Below are positions 8,931 through 18,648 of a DNA stretch of 64,000 bases, one piece after another; position 1 is the first letter of the stretch; each line of letters opens with the position of its first letter. The DNA is from an uncultured bacterium (GTDB lineage Bacteria > Planctomycetota > Phycisphaerae > Phycisphaerales > SM1A02). The translations under genes and the position numbers were made by a program. The notes beneath the pieces are model-generated. The model was not told where the DNA came from. It did not search any database and saw only the letters and a list, made by a program, of their open reading frames with translations. The stretch covers positions 29,345 through 93,344 of the forward strand of contig CAIKXA010000010.1 in the NCBI GenBank assembly GCA_903831295.1, read 5' to 3'.

Positions 8931-10283
8931 TTATATATGCGAAGGTTCGGTGCAATGAGTCGCCTGCTCAAGCACACGCAACTTGGCGTGTGTTTCAGCC
9001 ACTTCTTCCGCGGGCTTTGAATCGCTGGTTATGCCGCAACCCGCGGCGTACGTTAGCGTGAACGCGTTTGCGGCGGTTTGGACCAGGGTGGCGGTGCGAA
9101 TGGCCACGCTTAATTTCATGGCGCCTGAATCCGCGACATATCCAATAGCGCCGCAATAGGGCCCGCGCGAAAATTTCTCCAACTCGTTGATCACTTGCAT
9201 GGCGCGTATTTTTGGCGCGCCAGTGATGGACCCCGGCGGAAATGTGGATCCAAGGAGCGCAGCACGGTCGCAACCGGTTGTGAGTTGCCCATGAATTTCC
9301 GCCACGCCATGCACCACGGTGCCATGCGTTTCCATGCTTCTTGCCTCATGCACTCGCACCGTTCCGGATTGGCACGCGCGCGCCAAATCATTGCGCATCA
9401 AGTCCACGATCATGTGCAATTCAGCCGCGTCTTTTTCGCTGCGAGCCAACTCCTCGCTGCCCACCTCGCTTAAGCGTGTGCCTTTGATGGGGCGGGAAAT
9501 CACGCGCCCGCGCGCGTCAAGTTCAAGAAAAAGTTCCGGACTCATGCTTGCCAACATTCCCGCCGGAGTTTCAAGCCATGCGCCATAGCGCGCCGCGCTG
9601 CGCGTAAGTGCGCAATATGCAAAGGCGCGCGGGCAACCACGCAAAGCGCTATGCCAACGGCGCGCGATATTGGCTTGAAATAAATCTCCGTCGTGAATCA
9701 GCGCAATCGTTCGCGCAACGGCTTGGGCATATTGGGCGTCCGAGATTTCCTCTTGAAGCGGATCGCATTCAAATTCCTCAACTGGTTCGGCGTCGCGTAA
9801 ATGGATTGAATCAACCGCGCCGCCGATGGACCACCATTGTTGACGCTCATGATCAAATACAAACGCTTTGTCACAACGCGCGGCTTGAGCCAACGGCCAT
9901 TCTTGTGAAGCGTCGCGCAACGTGTTGGTTGCACTCGCCGATTGATCATGATGCGCGCGCGCCGTCGGTTCTAGCACCGCGCCAATTTCATAGGAAAATT
10001 GCGTGAACCAACCAGATCCAATTGGCGGCTCATCGGTTTGCGCCGCGACGTTGTGCGGATCATCAACGCTCTTCAGTGATCGAATCCATGCCAACACATC
10101 TTGGGCGGACATTCCATCGCGCGCGCGCAATGTTTTCCATTCGCTTGGAACACCAATCAGGCTCACGCGAGACCAGTTTGAATCATCGCCAGACAAAAGG
10201 GCCGCTAACGCCATATCAGTTGGCCAACGCCTCAGCACATCCAGTGGTTGCAAATCCCAGTCCAGGCGTTGAGCGGTCGACAT
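8931..10283 (-). CDS. pabB: Aminodeoxychorismate synthase component I
   Basis: This enzyme converts chorismate and ammonia to 4-amino-4-deoxychorismate, the first step to p-aminobenzoate and folate. It belongs to the chorismate-binding family: SPELFL, then SRPIKGTR, then EKDAAELHMIVDLMRNDL, then FPPGSITGAPKIRAM. The Lys of PIKGT is the residue that typically marks PabB rather than TrpE, where it is Ala. At 450 residues the length fits PabB. The amidotransferase partner (pabA/trpG) and pabC are not in the window. Folate-related folC lies about 8 kb away and is not linked. ppdK diverges from it with 128 bp between starts. Confidence 0.93.
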   Translation of the reverse strand: MSTAQRLDWDLQPLDVLRRWPTDMALAALLSGDDSNWSRVSLIGVPSEWKTLRARDGMSAQDVLAWIRSLKSVDDPHNVAAQTDEPPIGSGWFTQFSYEIGAVLEPTARAHHDQSASATNTLRDASQEWPLAQAARCDKAFVFDHERQQWWSIGGAVDSIHLRDAEPVEEFECDPLQEEISDAQYAQAVARTIALIHDGDLFQANIARRWHSALRGCPRAFAYCALTRSAARYGAWLETPAGMLASMSPELFLELDARGRVISRPIKGTRLSEVGSEELARSEKDAAELHMIVDLMRNDLARACQSGTVRVHEARSMETHGTVVHGVAEIHGQLTTGCDRAALLGSTFPPGSITGAPKIRAMQVINELEKFSRGPYCGAIGYVADSGAMKLSVAIRTATLVQTAANAFTLTYAAGCGITSDSKPAEEVAETHAKLRVLEQATHCTEPSHI

Positions 10284-10411
10284 GCCATGATGCTAGGCAT
10301 TTCAAGCCAATTTGATTTGATCGTGCGAAAAAATCCAAAATCAATATCCTTATAGGTTCGCGGCATCGGCCGTATTTATTCGGTTCAACTCACACAAATC
10401 AAAGGTTCTTT

Positions 10412-13321
10412 ATGTCGCTTGCCACACCACCACGTTCCAGTTCCCGTGTTCAAAAAAAATCAAGCCGTTCAATCGTCAAAGTAAAAAGCACGATGGTCAA
10501 GGCTAAGAATTCGAAGTCCAAGAAAAATTCTGGCGCTTCGAAATCCATCGCCAAAAAATCCTCCGGCGCCAAAGCTGGCAAGTTGATTTATTTCTTCGCG
10601 GCCAAGGGCACCGAAGGAAGCGCCGACATGAAGACATTGTTGGGCGGCAAGGGCGCGAACTTGGCGGCCATGTGCTCGATTGGCTTGCCTGTGCCTCCAG
10701 GTTTCACCATCACCACCGACGTGTGCAACTTGTATTACGCCAATGGTCGCAAGATGCCGCCAACGCTGTTGAAGGAATTGAAGGCCTATGTTTCGCGCTT
10801 GGAAAAATCGGTTGGTAAAAAATTTGGCGACGCGCGCGAGCCATTGCTTGTGTCGGTTCGATCCGGCGCGCGCGACAGCATGCCTGGCATGATGGACACC
10901 ATTTTGAATTTGGGACTGAATGACAAAACTGTTTTGGCGCTGAAGGAAGCCACCGACAACGGCCGCTTCGCATGGGATTGCTATCGCCGCTTCATCCAGA
11001 TGTATGGCGACGTGGTGATGGGTGTGCAGAAGCGCAATGAAAATGAGCATGATCCATTTGAAGATGTCATGGCCAAACTCAAGGCGGAGGTTGGCGTTGA
11101 GGAGGACACGCATCTCACTGAAACACATTTGCATGAGCTGGTGAAGCGCTTCAAGGCGCTCATTCTTGATCGCACCGGCAAGAAATTTCCCAATGATCCA
11201 ATGGATCAACTCATTGGCTCCATTGCCGCGGTATTCCGCAGTTGGATGAACGACCGCGCCATTGTGTATCGCGCGAAATATCGAATTCCTGCGCAGTGGG
11301 GCACCGCGGTGAATGTGCAAGCCATGGTGTTTGGAAATACTGGCGATGATTCGGGAACTGGTGTCGCGTTCACCCGCGATCCAGCCACGGGTGAGAATGT
11401 TTTCTACGGCGAGTACTTGGTGAATGCGCAAGGCGAGGACGTTGTGGCGGGCATTCGCACGCCGCTTCCGGTGGATCAGATGGCGCAAAATAAAAACATG
11501 GCGCCAGCCTTCGCGCAACTTGTCAAAGTTCGCAAGACGCTTGAGAAGCGCTTCGGCGATGTGCAAGATTTTGAATTCACCATTGAGCGCAAAAAATTGT
11601 GGATGTTGCAAACACGCCGTGGCAAGCGAACCGCGCTGGCCTATGTGCGCATTGTGCATGACATGGTGCGCGAAGGTTTGATGAGCCCCGAGGATGCAAT
11701 CGCATCCAGCGATCCAGAGGCGATGAATCAATTGTTGCAACCTATTTTCGACCGACACGCCTACGAAGCCGCTCGCACGCAAGGACGTTTCTTGTGCAAG
11801 GGTTTGCCAGCGGGTCCAGGCGCGGCCAGTGGTGAAATTGTTTTAACCGCGGGCAAGGCCGAGGAGATGGTGAAAAATGGAAAGCGCGTTGTGTTGGTGC
11901 GCGTTGAAACAAGTCCAGAAGATTTGCGCGGCATGATCGCGGCCGATGGAATTCTCACGGCACGCGGTGGCGTCAGCAGTCACGCCGCGCTTGTGGCGCG
12001 TCAAATGGGCAAGGTGTGCGTGGTCGGCGCCGGTTCTCTTGAAGTGGATTATCACAAGGGAACAGTTTCTTGCGGCGGCAAAGTGCTGCGCGAGGGTGAT
12101 TCACTTTCCATCGACGGCACCACTGGCGAAGTCTTCACTGGTTCAATCGACACCGCCGACAGCGAATTGAAGCAAGTCTTGATCGCCAAGACCATGAAGC
12201 CCGCCGACAGCGATATTTACCGCTACTACGCGTTCGTGATGAAGTTGGCGGACAAGTATCGACGACTTGGAATTCGCACCAACGCCGACACGCCGGAGCA
12301 AACACAGAATGCACTGGCCTTCGGAGCCGAAGGCATTGGCCTGTGCCGCACCGAGCACATGTTCTTTGAAGGCCATCGCATTGACGCCATGCGTGAAATG
12401 ATTTTGTCGCGCACGGAAGTCGCTCGCCGAGCGGCGCTGGCCAAGTTGTTGCCGTTTCAACGCGGCGACTTTGAGGGAATTTTCCGCGCCCTTGATGGCG
12501 CACCCGCGTGCATTCGATTGCTTGATCCACCGTTGCATGAGTTTTTGCCAAATGATTCCGCAACGCAACAGGCGCTTGCCAAAAAACTTGGCGTCACAGC
12601 GGAGCAAGTTGCCGCGCGCGTGCATGAACTGCACGAGTTCAATCCCATGCTTGGTTTCCGCGGTTGCCGCCTAGGCACCGTGTATCCCGAGATCAGCGAA
12701 ATGCAAGTGCGCTCCATCTTTGAGGCGGCGGCGCAAGTGCAATCCGAAGGCATCAAGGTTCGCCCTGAGATCATGATTCCACTGGTTGGTTTCGCCAAGG
12801 AGTTGGAAATTCAAGTTGAGCTCACGCACCGCGTTGCCAAGGAAGTCATGGCCGCCACCAAGCAGAAGTTGCAATACATGGTTGGAACCATGATTGAAAT
12901 TCCGCGTGGCGCGCTCACGGCTGACAAGATCGCGCAGACCGCGGAGTTTTTCTCATTCGGCACCAACGATCTCACGCAAACATGCCTGGGCATGAGCCGC
13001 GACGACTCAGGAAGTTTCCTGCCGAAATATTCTGAACTGGAGATCATCGCTGAGAATCCATTCGCTTCGATCGATGTCGCGGGCGTTGGCCAACTTGTCC
13101 GCACCGCGGTGCAACTTGGCCGTGAAGCTCGACCCGATATCAAGCTGGGAATTTGCGGCGAGCATGGTGGCGATCCAGCCAGCATCGCGTTCTTCCATGA
13201 TGCCGGCTTGGCCTATGTCAGTTGCTCGCCGTTTCGTGTTCCCGTTGCAAGGCTCGCCGCCGCGCGCGCCGCAATCTTGGATCCCAATCGTGCGAAGTCT
13301 TCCAAGGCCAAGCGCAAGTGA
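10412..13321 (+). CDS. ppdK: Pyruvate, phosphate dikinase
   Basis: It interconverts pyruvate, ATP and phosphate with phosphoenolpyruvate, AMP and pyrophosphate. The ATP-grasp domain starts at about residue 60 ([23 protein letters not shown]). The swivelling phosphohistidine domain carries [15 protein letters not shown] with the catalytic His near residue 524. The PEP-binding barrel has [17 protein letters not shown] and the [10 protein letters not shown] motif with its catalytic Cys near residue 915. At 969 residues it exceeds the usual 870-890, because of a Lys/Ser-rich N-terminal extension of about 60 residues and a basic tail (KSSKAKRK). An internal start could remove part of the extension. 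The next gene starts inside its stop codon. Confidence 0.97.
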   Translation: MSLATPPRSSSRVQKKSSRSIVKVKSTMVKAKNSKSKKNSGASKSIAKKSSGAKAGKLIYFFAAKGTEGSADMKTLLGGKGANLAAMCSIGLPVPPGFTITTDVCNLYYANGRKMPPTLLKELKAYVSRLEKSVGKKFGDAREPLLVSVRSGARDSMPGMMDTILNLGLNDKTVLALKEATDNGRFAWDCYRRFIQMYGDVVMGVQKRNENEHDPFEDVMAKLKAEVGVEEDTHLTETHLHELVKRFKALILDRTGKKFPNDPMDQLIGSIAAVFRSWMNDRAIVYRAKYRIPAQWGTAVNVQAMVFGNTGDDSGTGVAFTRDPATGENVFYGEYLVNAQGEDVVAGIRTPLPVDQMAQNKNMAPAFAQLVKVRKTLEKRFGDVQDFEFTIERKKLWMLQTRRGKRTALAYVRIVHDMVREGLMSPEDAIASSDPEAMNQLLQPIFDRHAYEAARTQGRFLCKGLPAGPGAASGEIVLTAGKAEEMVKNGKRVVLVRVETSPEDLRGMIAADGILTARGGVSSHAALVARQMGKVCVVGAGSLEVDYHKGTVSCGGKVLREGDSLSIDGTTGEVFTGSIDTADSELKQVLIAKTMKPADSDIYRYYAFVMKLADKYRRLGIRTNADTPEQTQNALAFGAEGIGLCRTEHMFFEGHRIDAMREMILSRTEVARRAALAKLLPFQRGDFEGIFRALDGAPACIRLLDPPLHEFLPNDSATQQALAKKLGVTAEQVAARVHELHEFNPMLGFRGCRLGTVYPEISEMQVRSIFEAAAQVQSEGIKVRPEIMIPLVGFAKELEIQVELTHRVAKEVMAATKQKLQYMVGTMIEIPRGALTADKIAQTAEFFSFGTNDLTQTCLGMSRDDSGSFLPKYSELEIIAENPFASIDVAGVGQLVRTAVQLGREARPDIKLGICGEHGGDPASIAFFHDAGLAYVSCSPFRVPVARLAAARAAILDPNRAKSSKAKRK

Positions 13322-14154
13322 GATTGGCCAAAGGTGTTTGTCTTGCGATCGCATGCGCGCTGATTTCATGTCAAGACAGCGCGTATGCGCCGTGGCCGCG
13401 TGAAATTGTTCCAGGCACGGTGCGTCGCTATCCATGTAAGCGCACGGAAACGCCGCCAGAGTTGGATGGAATGTTGAATGAGCAGTCTTGGCAAACGGCG
13501 CCGTGGAGCGAGCCATTTGTGGATATTGAAGGCGGGGACAAACCCACGCCGCGTTACACGACAAGGATGAAAATGTTGTGGGACAACGACAATCTCTATA
13601 TCGCCGCCGATCTAGAGGAGCCCGATCTTTGGGGCACATATGACAAGCATGACATGGTGGTTTTTCATGAGCACGACTTCGAGGTCTTCATCGATCCCGA
13701 TGGCAACAAGGAGTCGTACTACGAACTTGAATTCAACGTGATCGGCACCATCTTTGATTTATATCTTGACCGCGAATATCGCCTTGGTGGAACCGCGCAT
13801 CACGAATGGAATTGCGATGGAATCAAAGGCGCGATCACCAAGTTGGGCAGCGCGAACAATTCCACGGACACCGACACAGGTTGGCAGATCGAAATTCAAA
13901 TTCCATTTCGTTCTTTGCGTCCGCCAAGCACAGTAAAAGATGACGGACCGGAAAATATTCGCAATGGGGACACGCCCGCGATTGGCGAGCAGTGGCGCAT
14001 GAATTTTTCCCGCGTGGAATGGCAACTTGAAAAAGTTGGAACTGGTTATGTCAAAAAGCCAGGAACCCAGGCTGACAATTGGGTCTGGACCCCGCAATGG
14101 GCGCTGGACATGCACCGATTGGATCACTGGGGGCAAGTTCTATTTACCAAGTAA
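13318..14154 (+). CDS. CBM9-like domain lipoprotein
   Basis: A GTG at 13318 overlaps the ppdK stop (GTGA). It gives a 278-residue protein that begins with a lipoprotein signal, [18 protein letters not shown], with lipobox LISC. The frame is open from 13222, but the upstream part overlaps ppdK and spoils the signal. The mature part begins with [18 protein letters not shown] and contains [20 protein letters not shown] and [10 protein letters not shown], then a Trp-rich C-terminus. This is the pattern of family 9 carbohydrate-binding-like domains, which stand alone in many planctomycete secreted proteins. A role in binding sugars at the cell surface is inferred. The ligand cannot be told. Confidence 0.75.
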   Translation: MRLAKGVCLAIACALISCQDSAYAPWPREIVPGTVRRYPCKRTETPPELDGMLNEQSWQTAPWSEPFVDIEGGDKPTPRYTTRMKMLWDNDNLYIAADLEEPDLWGTYDKHDMVVFHEHDFEVFIDPDGNKESYYELEFNVIGTIFDLYLDREYRLGGTAHHEWNCDGIKGAITKLGSANNSTDTDTGWQIEIQIPFRSLRPPSTVKDDGPENIRNGDTPAIGEQWRMNFSRVEWQLEKVGTGYVKKPGTQADNWVWTPQWALDMHRLDHWGQVLFTK

Positions 14155-14271
14155 TTCCCTGGTTTTAGACGATTTTTTGCTGCTGCCAGCATAATTTTTG
14201 CGCAAAATTTCACAAAGAATGCAGCCGCAAAGCGTGGTTGTGCGGATAGACCCACTCGCAAAGGATTTTTC

Positions 14272-15627
14272 ATGTCAAACCCAAAACCATACATGTCATC
14301 GGATTCATTCTCCTTGGGCCACTCGCCGCAAGATCAACGCTTGCTGCTTGAACACTTGGAGGTGATTCCAGATCCAGACAATTTATTTCATCAAGTATTG
14401 CAGCAGGCATTGTCCGCCGCGCAAATGACGGGCATGCGTCGTTCGCATCAACTTATGTTGGCACAACCAAAAAATGAAATCGTGGTTCATTTTCCCGTGC
14501 TCATGGACGATGGACAACATCGTCTCTTCACCGGCTATCGCATTCAGCACAACAACGCGCTTGGTCCATACAAGGGCGGTCTTCGATTTCATCCGCATGT
14601 GACGCTGGAACAAATGAAGGGGTTGGCCATGGTCATGACGCTCAAGTGCAGCCTTATGCGCCTTCCATTTGGCGGCGCCAAAGGCGGCGTGCGATGCAAT
14701 CCGCGCGAGTTGAGCTCGGATGAATTGATGCGGGTCACGCGTCGATTTTGTTCGGCGATCAGCAATCAAATTGGTCCCGACTACGACATTCCTGGACCAG
14801 GTGTGGGAACCGACGCGCAAGTCATGGCTTGGTTCGCCGACACGTTCGCGCAAACCACTCCAGAGCATGGTCGACAAGATGTCACTCGCGCCGTCACTGG
14901 AAAGCCAATTGAACTTGGCGGTTGTCCAGGTCGCGATCGCGCCAGCGCCATGGGCATGGTCATGGTGCTTGAGGAATTGCTTCCAGATTTTGATTTGTCT
15001 TTGGAGGGACTGCGTTTCAGCGTGCTTGGATTTGGAAAAGTTGGAAGCTGGACTTCGCGCATTTTGCAGGAACGCGGCGCCTTATTGGTGGCGGTCATGG
15101 ATGACACGGGCGCTTTGCGCAATGACCGTGGTATAGACGCCGAAGATTTGGCCCGACATGTGCAAGCGCATGGCGGAGTGCTTGGATTTACCGAGGCGGC
15201 GGCGGTTTCGCGGGCTGATTTTTTCAGCGCGCCGGTTGACGTGTTCATTCCCGCAGCGCTAGAGCGCATGCTTGACGCGGAAGCCGCGTCGCTGATCACC
15301 GCGCGCGTGGTGGCTGAAGCCGCGAGCCTGCCAACCACTCCTGAAGGCGACGAAATTTTTCTTCAACGGGGCATCGAAGTGTTGCCAAGTATTTTGTGCA
15401 ACGCTGGCGGACTTGTGGCCAGTTACTTTGAATGGACTATGAACAAGGGCTCGCAAATTTGGACCACCACCGAAGTGGAGGAGAGATTGAGCCAGCAAAT
15501 GATTTTGGCCGCGCGGCGTGTGCGCTTGGCGCGGCATAGATTTGAATGCGATCTGCGCACTGCGGCGTTGTGCGCCGCCATTGAAAATATTGGCCGCGTG
15601 CATGAGTTGCGCGGCGTATTTCCATAA
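14272..15627 (+). CDS. Glutamate dehydrogenase homologue lacking the catalytic aspartate
   Basis: It is a 451-residue member of the Glu/Leu/Phe/Val dehydrogenase family, preceded by AAGGA 6 bp before the ATG. The substrate-site lysines K101 (GPYKGGLRF), K125 (MTLKCS) and K137 (FGGAKGG) have the spacing of the classical bacterial enzyme. The Rossmann motif is FGKVGS near residue 255. The position 40 residues after K137, where the catalytic Asp normally sits in an A-P-D-V-G-T motif, reads PGPGVGT with Gly at 177. The usual GR-x-EATG motif is also changed (GRDRASAMG). It may be a divergent or inactive paralogue, or may use another general acid. It stands alone between short gaps. Confidence 0.85.
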   Translation: MSNPKPYMSSDSFSLGHSPQDQRLLLEHLEVIPDPDNLFHQVLQQALSAAQMTGMRRSHQLMLAQPKNEIVVHFPVLMDDGQHRLFTGYRIQHNNALGPYKGGLRFHPHVTLEQMKGLAMVMTLKCSLMRLPFGGAKGGVRCNPRELSSDELMRVTRRFCSAISNQIGPDYDIPGPGVGTDAQVMAWFADTFAQTTPEHGRQDVTRAVTGKPIELGGCPGRDRASAMGMVMVLEELLPDFDLSLEGLRFSVLGFGKVGSWTSRILQERGALLVAVMDDTGALRNDRGIDAEDLARHVQAHGGVLGFTEAAAVSRADFFSAPVDVFIPAALERMLDAEAASLITARVVAEAASLPTTPEGDEIFLQRGIEVLPSILCNAGGLVASYFEWTMNKGSQIWTTTEVEERLSQQMILAARRVRLARHRFECDLRTAALCAAIENIGRVHELRGVFP

Positions 15628-15699
15628 GCCGCGATCATGGGAGGCTTTGGTTCGCGCGCCACAACGCGGCTTCAGCCCGCAATGCTTGCTTCAATGAAT

Positions 15700-16116
15700 T
15701 CATCCGCGAAGTTCATGAACCACCAAAGCTGCGAGCGCGGCCGCGGAGGGATGGTCAATAGCGCTCGGCTTCCACATGATTCCAAGTCCGCTTCCATCGG
15801 CATATTTTGGAATGATGTGAAAGTGCACATGCGGCACTTCTTGATGGGCGAGCGCGCCATTATTTTGCAGCACGTTGTACGCAGTTGCGCCAGTTATTTT
15901 TAAAATTGCGCCGGCCACCAAGGGCAGAGCCGCCCCCAACGCCATGGCGCTTTCCGCGGAAAGTTGATGTAAATAAGCCGTTTCTTGCTTGGGAACCACC
16001 AGCGCGTGACCAGGCGAAAGTGGATTGACATCCAAGAACGCAATCACCAAGTCGTCTTCAAAAAGTTTGTGGCAGGGAATTTCGCCGCGGATGATGCGGG
16101 TAAATATGCTGGCCAT
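15700..16116 (-). CDS. HIT family nucleotide-binding protein
   Basis: This protein of 138 residues starts at the ATG of MASIFTRIIRGEIPCHKLFE, the typical N-terminus of Hint-type HIT proteins. The frame extends upstream to 16176, but that part is not conserved in character. The active-site triad HVHFHII sits near the C-terminus, preceded by GQ-like NNGALAHQEVPH. Such enzymes hydrolyse nucleoside phosphoramidates or AMP conjugates in the cytoplasm. Its start codon is only 24 bp from the divergent nadC start. The Hint-like class is well supported; the exact substrate is not known. Confidence 0.9.
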   Translation of the reverse strand: MASIFTRIIRGEIPCHKLFEDDLVIAFLDVNPLSPGHALVVPKQETAYLHQLSAESAMALGAALPLVAGAILKITGATAYNVLQNNGALAHQEVPHVHFHIIPKYADGSGLGIMWKPSAIDHPSAAALAALVVHELRG

Positions 16117-16140
16117 GTTTGGCAGCGTACCATCGCAACC

Positions 16141-17103
16141 ATGCCAGCCGCGCATAAAAACAAAGTCGCCTCGCAACGCATCAACAGCAAGACCGTCGGC
16201 GCCAAGTTGCCCAATGGCGCGGCGCTTCGAGCGATTTTGACGGGCTTTCTAGATGAAGATCTTGGCATCCCGGGCGATGTGACAAGCAACGCCATGATCG
16301 CCGCGGGCCGCGTGGCCACGGCTTTGGTTGTGGCTCGAACCGATGGAGTGCTCGCGGGCGCGCCGCTTGTGAAGGCGCTTGCCAACATTGTGAATCCCTC
16401 GCTGCGGGTTCGTGGTTTCCTTCGCGATGGAGATCAATTTCACAAAGGACAACAACTTTTTCGCATTCACGGATCGCTGCGCGGCATTCTGCTGCTTGAA
16501 AGAACCTTGTTGAATATTCTTGGGCGTCTTTGTGGCGTGGCAACCTTGACCAACGCATTTGCAAGCCGCGTGAAAGTCACCAAGGCCAAAGTGAGAGACA
16601 CTCGCAAGACCACGCCCGGCTTGCGCGCGTTGGAAAAATATGCGGTGCGTTGCGGCGGTGGCGTGTCGCATCGCGCCGGATTGTTCGACGCGTTCCTTGC
16701 CAAGGACAATCATGTGGCGGGCTTGAATCCACACGACATGGCCATGCAAATTCAAAGCGCGGCGCAAACTGCGCGCCGCAAGCACAAGCTAAAGTTCGTC
16801 ATGGTGGAGGTGGACAATCTGAGTCAATTGGCGGCTTTGCTGCGATTTTCTGCCGCAGAAGTGGACGCCATACTGTTGGACAATATGTCCTTGCCAATGC
16901 TGCGCAAGTCCGTCGCCCTGCGCGATCAAATTGCGCCACGCGTGCAACTCGAAGCCAGTGGCGGCGTGACGCTGCGTACCGTGGCCGCGATCGCAAAGAC
17001 TGGAGTTGATTTTGTCAGTGTTGGCGCCATCACGCATTCCGCTCCGCAAATTGATTTAGCGCTGGACATGCAATCCCAAATTCCAAAGCGGGCGCGCCGA
17101 TGA
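16141..17103 (+). CDS. nadC: Nicotinate-nucleotide pyrophosphorylase (carboxylating)
   Basis: It converts quinolinate and PRPP to nicotinate mononucleotide in de novo NAD synthesis. The ATG at 16141 gives 320 residues, beginning just before the conserved LDEDLGIPGDVTS segment. Key stretches are RTDGVLAG, the substrate-binding RDTRKTTPGLRALEKYAVRC (split by a His/Arg loop, GGGVSHRAGL), AKDNHV, VEVDNL, AILLDNM, and the final LEASGGV / VGAITHSAPQIDLALDM. nadA and nadB are not in the window. It overlaps birA by 4 bp (ATGA at 17100-17103) and probably opens the operon that runs to 22491. Confidence 0.96.
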   Translation: MPAAHKNKVASQRINSKTVGAKLPNGAALRAILTGFLDEDLGIPGDVTSNAMIAAGRVATALVVARTDGVLAGAPLVKALANIVNPSLRVRGFLRDGDQFHKGQQLFRIHGSLRGILLLERTLLNILGRLCGVATLTNAFASRVKVTKAKVRDTRKTTPGLRALEKYAVRCGGGVSHRAGLFDAFLAKDNHVAGLNPHDMAMQIQSAAQTARRKHKLKFVMVEVDNLSQLAALLRFSAAEVDAILLDNMSLPMLRKSVALRDQIAPRVQLEASGGVTLRTVAAIAKTGVDFVSVGAITHSAPQIDLALDMQSQIPKRARR

Positions 17104-17933
17104 GCGCGTCGCATAAAAACTCTTTCGCCAATGCCCACACGTCAATGAGCGCGCATCACCTGAACTCCAATCCCCCAACCCCACTTGATCGTTGGAGCGA
17201 GTCGATTCAATCCACTCTTGCTGGACTCACGCATTTCAATTCCACCTTGGTGAGCGATGAAACTTCAAGCACGCAAGACGCCGCGGCAACAAGCGCGTTG
17301 GGTTGCGTGGTGACAACTGGTCGGCAAATTGCCGGTCGAGGCCGGCTTGGAAATCTGTGGGCTGACACAGGTGATCAAGGACTCGCCGCCACATTCGTGG
17401 TCACGTCGCAGACGCCTGACCGATTGGCAATGGCCGCGGCCGTGGCCACTGCGTCAACGCTTCGCGACATGGTGAGTCATGATGTCGCGGCGCGAATTGG
17501 CGTGAAGTGGCCCAATGATATTGTGGTTGCCCGAGCCGGCGCGGCGCCGCAAAAAATCGCGGGCATATTGATTGAAAGCAAAGACGATCGCTCGCTGATC
17601 GGAATTGGAATCAATGTCGCGCAATCAAGTTTCGCGCCGGAGATCGCGCAGCGCGCCATCAGTCTGCTTCAACTGGGGCATGACTGCGATCGTCTGGCGG
17701 TGTTGCTGCAGTTGATTCAACATCTTGACCGCCAACTTTCCGCATCCAATAGGGTGATGGAGGAGGACTACCAAACGCTGGATCGCACTGCGGGACTGCG
17801 ATTGAAATTTCGCACACCACAAGGAGTTGTGGAAGGAGTTGTTCTGCGATGCGATCCTGCCATTGGGTTGTTGGTGCAGACATCACAGGGGGTAAAAACT
17901 TTGCCAGCCGCCACTACCCGTGTTGAGCCGTAA
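17100..17933 (+). CDS. birA: Biotin-[acetyl-CoA-carboxylase] ligase, without DNA-binding domain
   Basis: It activates biotin with ATP and attaches it to the biotin carrier protein of acetyl-CoA carboxylase or related carboxylases. The biotinyl-AMP loop is TGRQIAGRGRLGNLW and the catalytic lysine segment is VKWPNDI, followed by KIAGILIES and IGIGINV. The C-terminal SH3-like domain ends in RCDPAIGLLV. There is no N-terminal helix-turn-helix, so it should be a monofunctional ligase and not a repressor. The 35-residue N-terminal extension (Asn/His/Ser-rich) is poorly conserved in character, and a later start near MSAHHLN is possible. Its start overlaps the nadC stop. Confidence 0.93.
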   Translation: MSASHKNSFANAHTSMSAHHLNSNPPTPLDRWSESIQSTLAGLTHFNSTLVSDETSSTQDAAATSALGCVVTTGRQIAGRGRLGNLWADTGDQGLAATFVVTSQTPDRLAMAAAVATASTLRDMVSHDVAARIGVKWPNDIVVARAGAAPQKIAGILIESKDDRSLIGIGINVAQSSFAPEIAQRAISLLQLGHDCDRLAVLLQLIQHLDRQLSASNRVMEEDYQTLDRTAGLRLKFRTPQGVVEGVVLRCDPAIGLLVQTSQGVKTLPAATTRVEP

Positions 17934-17964
17934 CACTTATTCTGTCGACAATAAACACACGACC

Positions 17965-18648
17965 ATGTCCGCCGCACTCTCCATTCTTGTTCTTGCCTTC
18001 TGCGCCCAAGCTGATGCTTCGCAGGCAGGCGCGTTGGTGCCGATTGAGCAAGGCGTGGCTGATCGTTCCGCCACCGCGACTTCTTTGAAAGTTCAGCCAG
18101 TTGAATTAAGTCAATCGACCAACTTTCAAAAGTTGTTCGGAGTGGCGGGGCGCCCCGATCTATTTGTGCGATCCCAAGGCGGCCTCTACGCGGTGTTTGA
18201 TCAAGGTTCATATCGAACTGTGAATGGCACCACATATATTCAGTGGCCAGCGGGAACAACGTTTCATATTGGGCAGCCAAATTTCGTAGCCATTAAAAGT
18301 GGCGGAATCCGTGGCGGGCAAAGTGGCGCCAATCCACCGCCGGGAATCGTGTTGCAACAAAAATCTTCGCAGGGGCCAGATCTGCGAATTGGCGATGCTC
18401 CTGTGGAAGGTTTGATCAAAGTCGCGCCAATTCAGGAACGCGTGTTGAACGAGGCCGCGTCCAACAAAACGCCGGCGCAAGTGCCCCTGAAGGATGTTGG
18501 ATTTGGCCATAATATTGTTGAGGCGACATCTCCGGCAATCGTTGCGCCAGTGAATGCAATTCCAGCGGCAACTCCAAAAAATAAACCCACGGCCGAGCCC
18601 AATGAATCCCCCAAGGATGCCACGGCTTCGCCGCCACCAAAATCATGA
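17965..18648 (+). CDS. Secreted protein of unknown function
   Basis: I do not recognise this 227-residue protein. The ATG at 17965 opens directly into a signal peptide (MSAALSILVLAFCAQADAS), so it is preferred over the GTG-like start at 17920 that overlaps birA. The mature part has one compact region, about residues 45-110 (FQKLFGVAGRPDLFVRSQGG, then SYRTVNGTTYIQWPAGTTFHIG). The tail is long and Pro/Ala-rich and looks disordered. It ends in an ATGA overlap with the next secreted protein. The two may form a unit in the cell envelope. Confidence 0.7.
   Translation: MSAALSILVLAFCAQADASQAGALVPIEQGVADRSATATSLKVQPVELSQSTNFQKLFGVAGRPDLFVRSQGGLYAVFDQGSYRTVNGTTYIQWPAGTTFHIGQPNFVAIKSGGIRGGQSGANPPPGIVLQQKSSQGPDLRIGDAPVEGLIKVAPIQERVLNEAASNKTPAQVPLKDVGFGHNIVEATSPAIVAPVNAIPAATPKNKPTAEPNESPKDATASPPPKS

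Noticed and set aside
10469..11782. 437-codon open frame on the - strand
   Set aside because: It lies entirely antisense to ppdK and has no recognisable motifs. It is an effect of codon bias in the real gene.
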